Under the pieces are notes generated by a model. It worked only from the letters and a program-made list of their open reading frames with translations, was not told the origin of the DNA and did no database searches. The position numbers were made by a program, and so were the translations under genes. From Amoebophrya sp. A120 (lineage: Eukaryota > Sar > Dinophyceae > Syndiniales > Amoebophryaceae), in NCBI GenBank assembly GCA_905178155.1, contig CAJINV010000004.1:9205159-9269158 (forward strand): 64,000 bases of DNA, read 5' to 3'. Shown here one piece after another: positions 13,801-21,114 of the stretch (within the stretch, counting starts at the first letter, position 1; each line of letters opens with the position of its first letter).

Positions 13801-14865
13801 TAGGGATCAACTCACCCGAAACACAATGCCATCCCGTAGTAGCACAGTCTGTTTATGTCATGCGCCACTTGGAAACTGGGTTCCAACTGGCGTCCATTTT
13901 ATGCATGACAAATCATTTGACCTTTGTCGCTTTCGATCCTGACAGCTCCATAGGATGGGCGCGGTGTTGGATGCGACCGCCCCCTTCGACGGCAACCCGC
14001 CCGAGGAGCCACCGCCGGCGGGCAGCATTGACTGGGAACACGGACTGAAGTATGAAGTGCAAAAGTATCGTACTCGTATAAATGCATTCCAAATTTCCTC
14101 CGCGTGAGAAATGAAATTGGTAATGCGGATATAAGAAAAAAATTTGCAATGCAAGAGTTGCATTTATACGAGTACGATACTTTTGCAGTGGATATGAAGT
14201 ACCTCGCGGGCGAGGACGGGAAGGTGGGCCGCGGCGACTGGCAGGGGAGTGATGCGGACTGGGACAAGCTGCTCGACCAGGTCGACGATGATCCTCGTGA
14301 CGGTTACATCACGAAAAAAGAAATGGAACCTGACACGGTTCCCCTCCTGGACCCGGACGATGAAGGGCACTTTATCACGGACGATCACGATAGCAACCCC
14401 GCAGAGGATTCAGATGGCCGCGGGGAATGGGAGGACGAGCATACTACAACAACAACGACGACACAGCAACCTTTTCCAATCGAGGTGGTGGCGGGTGGAG
14501 GCGGCGGAGTCGTCCTGGTGGGTGGCGGCGCACTCTGGCTCGGCGGCCGCGGCACGAAGCGGCGTAACCCGCCGGGACGAGGACCACCACGGCGGGATGA
14601 AAAACACGATGAAAGCGACGCGGAGGACGACAAAAATGATCGACCAGACCTCGTCCCGGAAGACCGACCCCCACCACAGCGTCCAGACCCGGTAGTTCCG
14701 AGCGACAGCATCACCGACGTCGATGTGTTGCAGCGGCAGATCCACGAACTGACGCAGCTGCAGGCACAGCGACCCGTCTCGACGGAAACAAATGTGGAAA
14801 TCGCTGTCGACAAGAAAAAGAAGCTATCCAGTGTAAATAAAGTAGTATTGGTATCACAGGGGTAA
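4815..14865 (+). CDS. EF-hand modular protein with C-terminal glycine-rich hydrophobic segment; many exons, interrupted by assembly gap
   Basis: Exons: 4815-5360, 5550-5589, 5907-6196, 6631-6908, 7292-7429, 7613-7779, then a gap, then 10196-11497, 11764-11794, 12107-12528, 12774-12891, 13180-13301, 13542-13580, 13958-14050, 14200-14865. Phases agree at every visible junction. Canonical 12-residue EF-hand loops are DRNADGQLTWTE (~10457), DTNEDGILDKVE (~12145) and DDDPRDGYITKKE (~14283). Degenerate loops occur at FDDTDGKFHWND and DDDQISWSEW. The middle is built from recurring modules: an ALxxQxP helix (ALDEQFPDLL, ALIEQYPKRF, ALKLQFPDNA, SLVEQDPSLV), then a Trp/Asp-rich segment. Near nt 14480-14560 a Gly/Val-rich hydrophobic run precedes RGTKRRNPP, consistent with a membrane anchor and a basic proline-rich tail. 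The role is inferred as calcium binding; I do not recognise the family. The start codon is uncertain. Two near-identical 50-bp units around 5000-5110 encode a repeated NKRVEHEQK peptide. Confidence 0.7.
5361..5544. mobile_element. Introner-like element, family IE-2 (diverged)
   Basis: Direct repeat CCTGC on both sides. TIRs begin TATGGATTGCAAAAGTATAA and end ..GATACTTTTGCACTGGATA. Removal joins GCC-TGC|GTA-CTG and yields the ALDEQFPDLL module. Confidence 0.87.
5590..5901. mobile_element. Introner-like element, family IE-1 (decayed right end)
   Basis: Starts TATGCCTTGCAAATATG. The right TIR has a small insertion and ends TTGATT instead of TTGATA. Direct repeat GCTGA is exact. Leaves a 40-nt exon upstream (5550-5589). 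Confidence 0.8.
6197..6625. mobile_element. Introner-like element, IE-5-related, diverged
   Basis: Left TATGGCTCGCTCAGGTGTTA and right ..CACTTGAGCAGGTGATA are imperfect inverted repeats. Direct repeat GAGGC on both sides. Removal joins GGC|ATG-AAG in frame. AT-rich interior. Confidence 0.78.
6909..7286. mobile_element. Introner-like element, family IE-4 (diverged)
   Basis: Left TATTTTATGGGAAAATCCCC; right ..GTGGATTTTTCATCTTCATA. Direct repeat ATCGA on both sides. Frame restored. Confidence 0.83.
7430..7607. mobile_element. Introner-like element, IE-4-related, decayed
   Basis: Left TATTCCAGAGAAAAGTTG and right ..CTTTTTCTCTTTGATA are imperfect inverted repeats. Direct repeat ATGCC is exact. 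Removal joins ATG-CC|C-GAG in frame. Confidence 0.75.
7780..8100. mobile_element. Left end of an IE-5 element running into a tandem array
   Basis: Left TIR TATGGCGCTCTCAAAGAACG follows GCCAG at 7775-7779. No matching right end plus GCCAG is visible. The interior continues into the 46-bp array and probably into the assembly gap. The end coordinate given is only where the array begins. Confidence 0.55.
8101..9028. repeat. 46-bp tandem array, about 20 units, within an intron of the EF-hand gene
   Basis: The unit reads roughly TTAAAAGGGGGAATGGAG followed by GTGAGCCGGCTGCCATC and TTTTTCCAATG. A variant unit with TTCAAAGGGGGGACGG recurs at ~8479, ~8663 and ~8801, spaced 184 and 138 bp (4 and 3 units), so there is higher-order structure. 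Open reading frames on the minus strand through the array follow from the repeat and are not evidence of a gene. Confidence 0.93.
9029..9506. repeat. Degenerate longer-period repeat next to the 46-bp array
   Basis: GCCCGTCGG, CCTTTTATATC, GGTTCATCCTGATCG and CAAAGTCCGTCGGATCC each recur two or more times, with a rough period near 150 bp. The sequence then ends in a G-run at the gap edge. An exon of the EF-hand gene could be hidden here, but I cannot identify one. Confidence 0.7.
9507..9980. other. Assembly gap (474 N)
   Basis: Run of N. It separates the left end of an IE-5 element from the right end of an IE-1 element, so at least one exon boundary, and probably a short exon, is missing. Confidence 1.
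9981..10190. mobile_element. Right part of an IE-1 element, left end lost in the gap
   Basis: Typical IE-1 right half, ending ..CCAGACCCAGACATTTTTAC ACTTGATA, followed by TAGCG at 10191-10195. The matching left end and left TAGCG are not visible. Confidence 0.8.
11498..11758. mobile_element. Introner-like element, family IE-1
   Basis: Starts TACCAACTGCAAAAATG and ends ..TTTTTGCAATTCGTA. Direct repeat GCGGG on both sides. It and the next element isolate a 31-nt exon. Confidence 0.88.
11795..12101. mobile_element. Introner-like element, family IE-3
   Basis: TIRs TATGGATCTGTCAGAGTTGA / ..AACCTGACGCTTCCATA. Direct repeat CTGGC on both sides. Removal joins TGG-C|AC-GGG, leading into the canonical EF-hand loop. 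Confidence 0.9.
12529..12768. mobile_element. Introner-like element, family IE-5
   Basis: TIRs TATGGGGTTTTCCAACGTTA / ..AACAGTTGAGAACGCCATA. Direct repeat CAGCG on both sides. Confidence 0.88.
12892..13174. mobile_element. Introner-like element, family IE-1
   Basis: TIRs TATCGATTGCAAATATGTCT / ..ACATCTGCATTCGATA. Direct repeat GCACG on both sides. Removal joins CAC-G|TC-GAC in frame. Confidence 0.88.
13302..13536. mobile_element. Introner-like element, family IE-5
   Basis: TIRs TATGGCGTTCTCAAATGTTA / ..GTAACGTTTGAGAGTCTCATA (trimmed). Direct repeat CCGGA on both sides. Confidence 0.9.
13581..13952. mobile_element. Introner-like element, family IE-3
   Basis: TIRs TATGGGTGTGTCAGGATTGA / ..GATCCTGACAGCTCCATA. 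Flanking repeats GGACG and GGATG differ at one base. Removal restores the frame. Confidence 0.87.
14051..14194. mobile_element. Introner-like element, family IE-2
   Basis: Compact 144-bp copy. TIRs TATGAAGTGCAAAAGTATCG / ..CGATACTTTTGCAGTGGATA. Direct repeat TGAAG on both sides. Confidence 0.9.
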
Positions 14866-16110
14866 ATGAATCACATTACAAATGAATCACCATACGGAAA
14901 AAAAAAATTTTCCAAGTACCGCAGTGCATGGCCCGGCTCGCACGCATAAGGAAGCGCCCAATATATACAACCAAATAACCTGAGACACAGCGACGCTCCT
15001 CAGGAAGGTCGCGCCTTTCTCGATAAGGTTTGCGCTATTTGGTTGGTGGCTACGGGGGACGAACGCAATGGCCATGAGTGGACGCTGGGGCCATCGCGCC
15101 TGAATAGCTTGCAAACAACTCGGGGGAAGCATTCGCAAACCAAAATACCAAGCACAAGCCCATTGCTAAAGATAGGAAAAGCGACACCATAAAAATGAAG
15201 TGATTACACCTCCATACCGTCGGGCGTAGCGTCCCGAGGGTGTCGGATTTTCTGAAAAAAGCTCAATTTTTGCCAAAAGTTCATCTTTTTCGAAGCAAAA
15301 AAAGAGGTGTAATCACCTTGCGTTTTGTAGCTATCAATTAGCCCTATGATTCATTTGACTCCTCCCGCTTAGTATCTGCTTGAATCACCCCTGCAAAAAG
15401 CCGCGATTTTTGGCATCAAATTGATGCCCGAAGCACGTCTTTTTCGCGTCAAATCACCCTAGCAGATATCAAGTGGGTTTGGCTTTTTTTTCGTCTGAAA
15501 CAGGCTGCACATCTCAAGTGATTACACCTCCACTGTTCCACTTCTGCCACTTGGTAACAGTAGAGTAGGGCAAAAGTAAGAATGCGAATAGTGCGCCAGT
15601 AGCACCATGCGGGGTAGCATTATGCGCCACGGTATGATGCTTTGGGGCTGGTCTTGGGGTATCTTCTATGGCATCTTCTGCGCACTACATCTCGCAGCCT
15701 TCTCCTTACCAAAATGCGACGCCTGGGGCTTTTGGTCGCAGCCTTCTCAAGCATTCGCCCACTGCAATCTACCGACCAGCTGTGTCTGGCGCGGGGAAAA
15801 AAGCTGCAGGCGCTACGGCAGTTGGGGACGCTCCGAATTTTTTTTTTTTTCGACCCTATGACTCTTTTGAAAGTGATTCACTTGCTCCTTTGATAATTGG
15901 CGTCGTAAGTCATTATACTTCCTGATTTTCCTACTTCCTTGCATCAACACGGCATGGCGAGTGAGTCGCTTGCCGAAGCTGTATGTGCTGGATCTATCAG
16001 CGTATACTGATTCCGTTTTGCCTATGCTTTTTTAAAAAAGTTGTCATGCGAAAATGTATAGTAGTACGGTACGGCTACGGTTACGGAAATGATACTAAAA
16101 GTACCTTGAT
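14866..16110. other. Intergenic region with an inverted/direct repeat of GTGATTACACCTC
   Basis: No convincing gene. GTGATTACACCTC occurs at 15200-15212, inverted at 15304-15316, and again in direct orientation near 15518-15530. TGAATCA-type words also recur near 14869, 14884 and 15350. Short open frames around 15607-15925 overlap in several frames and have no coding look. Confidence 0.6.
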
Positions 16111-16123
16111 ATTTGCAATGCAT

Positions 16124-18136
16124 AGGAACGTGCTTTGGCTGATGATGCGGTGGAGAATGACGGGTATGGCTCGGACAAAAACCGCGGAAGTAAGAAATCT
16201 AGGAGCAGGAAGTGGTCGAACAAAAAGAGAAGGAGCAGTAGAAGTGCCAGCACCTCCACGTCCGCAGCTTTTTTGCAGAAGCTGGAGGAAGCAGTAGAAA
16301 CACATGCCGAGGAGGAGGTATCGAAAGGAAAAATTCCCCCTCCCCATATCAAAACGGAATTTCTGATGCTGGATTTGTGTACACAAATCAGGTTTGTGCT
16401 GCAGAGAGGCAATGCGGCCAGATCCCCGGGCTAGGTAGGGGCGTATGAGTCTAGTTGCTCAGCATGGCAAGCGGCTCACTTTTAGGGCCAACAGCATGAC
16501 AAATCGCTTCCATAATGGGGCGGAAGCTTCTGCCCTTGTCTTCTTGCAAGACAAATGTGATCTGTGGCCTCAAATCAGCAACGCAAATTTTCGGAAGCAT
16601 ACCTTTTCGATATGGGGAGGGGGGATCTTTCTTTTTGATAGGAGCAGGAGGAGGAGGGACAGCGACAGCACGACGGCCAGAATTTTGACGAGTCGCGGAG
16701 GAGTAGTGACGTGGTTGGAAAAATTCAAATGGTACACGATGTAGTAGAAGAAGAACAGCGACAAGCGGTGGATGATCTTGTTGATCCGCATCAACAAACA
16801 AGAGAAGAGCCATCTGCTGTGGCCGTGGTCCCCCCGTCGAATACAAGAACTCTGGTCTTTTCCAATCAAGAGAAGAAAGACCAATTCGCGCACAATCCCA
16901 CGCCACGGAAATATGGAGGCACAAACATCAGGCTCTTGGAAATCGAAAAAGTTCAAGTTGAAATACTTTTGCAATGCATAAAATCGACACAAACTACACC
17001 CCACCGGTTGATGAATGCGGCCAAATTGCAATTATTTCTAAGCGGCGCATACCGATAGAAAATTAGTGAAGCATCAATACCAATGCAATTTGGCATGCTT
17101 TTTGGGGCAAAGAGGACTGCTTTTACCATGCTGCATCGCAGCTCTATGATCTCTGACCCTCAACAGGCTCGCTCTCACAGTCGGCCTCTTCGTTTGCCAT
17201 TCCTGCGAGAATGGGACACTGTGTCTGGCATGATCTCATGCATGGTTCAGCCGAACCTTGATGTGGATTTCGAGCCTGGCACCCCCATAAGAAAACTACC
17301 CGACTGCGAGGATCTTCGAGTGCAGCAGCCTTGAAGATGGGAGCTGCTACCCTAAGTAAAACCGTCCACCCCTTGATTGATTGTTTTTCTTGGTTGTTTG
17401 CACGGCTTCCACACGAGGACCACCCAGCATGACAATATAATGATCATTCGATTTATAGATATAGAAATTTTTATCTTCATCAGGTCCTGACCCCCAAGAA
17501 GAAGTCGCGGAGCCCAGAGAGTTCTTGATCGTAAGAACCGGAGAAGATGGAGCAAGTACGGAGGGTGGTGGTGAGCAGCAAAACGGGGCTGATCATGCTT
17601 CTGACCACTCCGGGCGGACCGTCGTAGCTCTTCGTGGAACAAGTAAGCGCACGGGGGTTTCTTCCCGCACCAGTGCTACCTCTGCTACCAAGACTAGTAC
17701 GACATCAACCAGCAGCACCTCCCAGGACGAGGAGAAGCAAAAAAGCATGCTTGCACGACGTTTCAGTTTCTCGACAACTTTCATCAAGAACTACACGAGC
17801 GGCGTCTTCTCGCGCCACCAGCTCCACGTCTTGCTCCTGTTGGTTCTAGTTCCGCTGCTCGGGGTCGTGCTATTGTTTGCGGTCTACTTTGGACTCGTGA
17901 AGAAAAATCGAGTTGCAGCTGGTGTTCATCCAACATCCGGGTGGTGGTGCTGGACAAAGAAGCAGAATCGCATTGTCCCCGTTAGTGGGGACGATGTTGG
18001 TACATCAACCTCACCGGAGGTCGGGGAGGACGAGGAGGTAGTTTTCTCTCGAGGCTCGTTGGGACAACTTGCAAACTCTTCGATGAGGCCGGAGGATGCA
18101 GCTGCTCGTACGGAGCAGGTGGGCGAGCTGCAATAA
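16124..18136 (+). CDS. Single-pass membrane protein of unknown function (5' end unresolved)
   Basis: Unrecognised. Exons: ~16124-16318, 16646-16911, 17295-17355, 17484-18136. The first two junctions remove IEs. The third is a GT-AG intron, 17356-17483 (donor AA|GTAAAA, acceptor CATCAG|GT), that fits the phase. Exon 1 is open from a stop at 16118 but has no in-frame ATG, so an upstream exon or another start is needed. A degraded IE-2-like right end (..TTTGCAATGCATA) sits just before it. The protein is Ser/Lys-rich, then acidic. One clear membrane helix lies near nt 17821-17900 (LLLLVLVPLLGVVLLFAVYF), followed by a short acidic tail. It ends at TAA 18134-18136. Confidence 0.55.
16319..16640. 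mobile_element. Introner-like element, family IE-4
   Basis: TIRs TATCGAAAGGAAAAATTCCC / ..GATCTTTCTTTTTGATA. Flanking repeats GGAGG and GGAGC (one mismatch). This is the only complete element here with a GT-AG register: intron 16318-16644, GTATCG..GGAG. Its interior closely matches the copy at 2338-2659, so both look recent. Confidence 0.88.
16912..17289. mobile_element. Introner-like element, family IE-3 (diverged)
   Basis: Left TATGGAGGCACAAACATCAG; right ..GAGCCTGGCACCCCCATA. Flanking repeats GGAAA and AGAAA (one mismatch). Frame restored. Confidence 0.8.
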
Positions 18137-19584
18137 ACGTCTGGAACAACAAGCTGGGATGATTGATGAAGTTGTTCCGAAAATAAACGGGGACTATTTC
18201 TTGTTCTTACCAGATTCATCAAATTGAAGGTGAATTATTGCACGCTGATACACCAATGGAAATCAATGGTTATTTGTCTTACTCGTTCACATTTTACAAC
18301 TAATCAAAGCTTAACTCGTTATCTTTACAGCCGGAATGTTGATTCTTCCCTAAAATTATGAAAATTAAAACCTGTACAAAAAAATCAATGTAATCGTAAT
18401 ACTGTATCTCTAACTTTCAAAAAGAGCACGACGTTGAAAAATAATTTTTCGAAATATGTAGATGTAACGACAAGATGCCACAAAAAACGCAGCCTTTTAT
18501 TCATTGGTTCTCTGTCTTGTGAGTGAGAGTGTTATTCTTATGAGGTCCATCGAGGAACCAATCACAATCGAAATCGTGGTTATCAGGAACAATCGACTAG
18601 GATTCTTCAAATTGCATGGAGACGAGCCCCTGCTCTATAGAAATAAGTAAACGTCCGACCGACATTGCGGTTGAGGACATCTTCTTTAGAAAGAGATGAA
18701 GAACAAAAATTAATTTGCAAGCCTTGTAATAGTTTTATCGAAATTTTCAAACTTCTCACACTCTATAGCGGTACAATCAAGATAGGAACTATCCGGCCGA
18801 ACGTGTTCCGGCCGAACGCTAAATACAATAGGAGAAATGCGACTTCCTTTTCAGTCGAGAACAGCACTTCTAATTTTGTAAAATTAACGTGCTGACTAAA
18901 GTATAAAGACATAATCATGAAACTGTACATAAAGACGCCAGAAGTAGGTCCCGCTCATGCTTTACTGTACAATACAAGAGCGAAAAAAAAACGACGTGCC
19001 ACTAGTACTTCTTGCCTGGACGTGGAGCGCGGAGACGACGTGACCACCCGGTCATCTCAGCACTTGACAAACACGAGAACCTGCTGACAAGTATAAATTT
19101 AAATGAAAATGAGCCACCAGCTGCCGTGGAGGTGCCGACGCCGAGTGCTAGCACGACCGCACGAAAACTGTTCCGCTGCTTGTCCGTTTGATGCTATTTT
19201 CCATTTCATCGCGCACTGTCGATCGCTCGTCGTCGTCTTCGTTCCACGACCCTCGGGACGAGGGAAATGGAAATCGCATCTTCGCAAAAGTAGAAAATAT
19301 CGTCATCGTCGAAGTCGTGGTATTGTAGTGTTCGTTATTTGATGTCGTCGCACAGCAAAGAGGACTTGCACGGTCGTTCTCGTTGAGATGTTCGTATCGT
19401 ATGTGGAGGTCGGATTCACTACTGCAACTGTTTATATGAACATTGGTCGCGTGGGAATTTATCTATGTAAAAAGTGAATTTGGATTTGCATTTGCGGATT
19501 TTTAGTTTGTTCGTGCTTTTTTCTTTCTCTTTTCCGCCGTTGTTGACGTCATTTCCTCCGCTTGTGAAACTCAAAAGCAAAATT
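18137..19584. other. Intergenic, no gene seen
   Basis: AT-rich. CCGGCCGAACG is repeated at ~18792 and ~18807. I see no supported gene or RNA. Confidence 0.6.
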
Positions 19585-20298
19585 ATGGGCGGCACCACAA
19601 GCCGCGCCGTCAATCTTTCGGCGGAATTTCATCTAAACGAGGTTGCTGCGCAGCAGGAGCACGATGCATGCCTTGGCCTGTTCGGCGGTATTAAAACGAA
19701 AAATGTAAACGAGCTAGCTACAGTCCTGGCGCCAACCTCTTCTAGAACCTCGACCACCACGACCAACTTGCTCTCAAATTTTTTTGATAAAACCTCTTTT
19801 TTCACAAGAACGACAACGACAACCACTTCATCAACCGCGCCGGGTCGTGGGGCTGCAGGGACTGCTGCTGCTGCTGCTGCGGAACGAACTACAAATAAAA
19901 AAACCTGCTTCTGCGACGGAGCGGCGCCGAATGCGTCGCTGCTGCGTCGCTACCATCTATTCATCGACACGGATCCCTGTCGCACCTGCGGAACCCAGGG
20001 TGCCGCCTACGTCCGCATCGGGGGCCGGAGCAGCGAGACGGGGTACCGACTGCTGAAGCGCGGGTTTCCCCCCGCGTCGCGGTTTGAGATGGACATCTAC
20101 GCACCGGACGTGGGTCGGGTGCAGTACCTGAAGCTGGCGTCGCACACCCGGGACGCCTGGCTGCCGCGGCGAGTGTTCTTGGAGAATCCGGAGACCGGGG
20201 GTATGCTGGAGTTCCCGGCGGGCCAGCGGGTCGGGGAGCCAAACACCCCGGAACTCACGATCTACCCAGAACTCGAGGAATCCAGGAAGGACGATTAA
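19585..20298 (+). CDS. PLAT/LH2-domain protein with N-terminal myristoylation signal, 237 aa
   Basis: Single exon. I start at ATG 19585 because it gives MGGTTS, a good N-myristoylation motif (Gly2, Ser6). The longer frame from 19474 would add a hydrophobic stretch ahead of it. After a Thr/Ala-rich linker, residues ~125-220 look like a PLAT domain. They read CRTCGTQGAAYVRIGG, then ETGYRLLKRG, FEMDIYAPDVG, YLKLASHTRDAWLPRRVFL and GGMLEFPAGQRV. These match the order of the family's GT..VYI..G, F..G, LG.l..l.iwHDn and W.l..V blocks. PLAT domains bind lipids or membrane-associated proteins, so I infer a peripheral membrane protein. No introner-like elements. Confidence 0.75.
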   Translation: MGGTTSRAVNLSAEFHLNEVAAQQEHDACLGLFGGIKTKNVNELATVLAPTSSRTSTTTTNLLSNFFDKTSFFTRTTTTTTSSTAPGRGAAGTAAAAAAERTTNKKTCFCDGAAPNASLLRRYHLFIDTDPCRTCGTQGAAYVRIGGRSSETGYRLLKRGFPPASRFEMDIYAPDVGRVQYLKLASHTRDAWLPRRVFLENPETGGMLEFPAGQRVGEPNTPELTIYPELEESRKDD

Positions 20299-21114
20299 AA
20301 ATGCGGGAAACGCAGCAAAAAATGAGACTGTTGGAACCACCACTGAACGAAAGAACGAGCGACACAACGTTTACGTACAAATATGAATATCTTTTTGCAG
20401 TTCTGGAACTACCGTAGTTCCTGACCTTCTAGCGCTTCGGTTCGCTCGCTAGGCGTACGTTGCTCTTCTTGCTGGATCGATTTACATTTTTCCTTAATTT
20501 ATGTTCTCTGCCTCTGCAGCAAGAAAGTTATCGTAGATCGACTTCACAATCGTGCTGCAAATCAGAGCACGGCTTTCCAGCCGTGCTCTGATCGCGATGA
20601 GGTTCTTCGGGTGTATTGACGATTGAGGGGCCCTCGTGCGTCGTAATGATCGTGGTAAAGGAGGCAGTCGCAATCGGACCAATCGTCGATGCTGTATCGC
20701 CGCTTCAATTCGTTTATGATAGTACGGCACTACGACTACACGACCACTGACAGTGACTCAATTGTCGGTAATGTTTTTTGCACCATATCCAATACGGATT
20801 CTCACCGCGATAACAAAAGCCAAGGACGAAATAAGGCGTGAAGAACTGATTTTATCAACGGCACATGATGTAGTTAGTCTCTCTTTAGACAAGTCCTTGT
20901 GCCACCATAGTTTTTTTTTGAAGAGATACGCGAACGTTGTGGTTGTGAGATTCCGGAGGCATTTTTTGGTATACGATATTAAGAACCACCACCGTTTTCA
21001 CAGCAAAACGAATACGAAAACCTGTGCAATATTACCTTTGCATTTCATGACTTTCCATCCTACACCCTAGGCACAATATCAATTTATCTCAATTTCCATC
21101 AGAAACAAAGCACC
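20299..21114. other. Intergenic with a perfect 14-bp hairpin
   Basis: No gene. See the separate stem-loop entry at 20561-20592. Confidence 0.6.
20561..20592. repeat. Perfect stem-loop: 14-bp stem, TTCC loop
   Basis: ATCAGAGCACGGCT at 20561-20574, loop TTCC, then AGCCGTGCTCTGAT at 20579-20592. It lies ~260 bp past the PLAT gene stop. It could be a 3' end or regulatory RNA structure, or the remains of a short inverted-repeat element. Confidence 0.85.

Noticed and set aside
16000-16123. A complete IE-2 element upstream of the single-pass membrane gene
   Set aside because: A right-end-like TTTGCAATGCATA is present at ~16108-16120, but no left TIR with a GGAAC repeat was found upstream.
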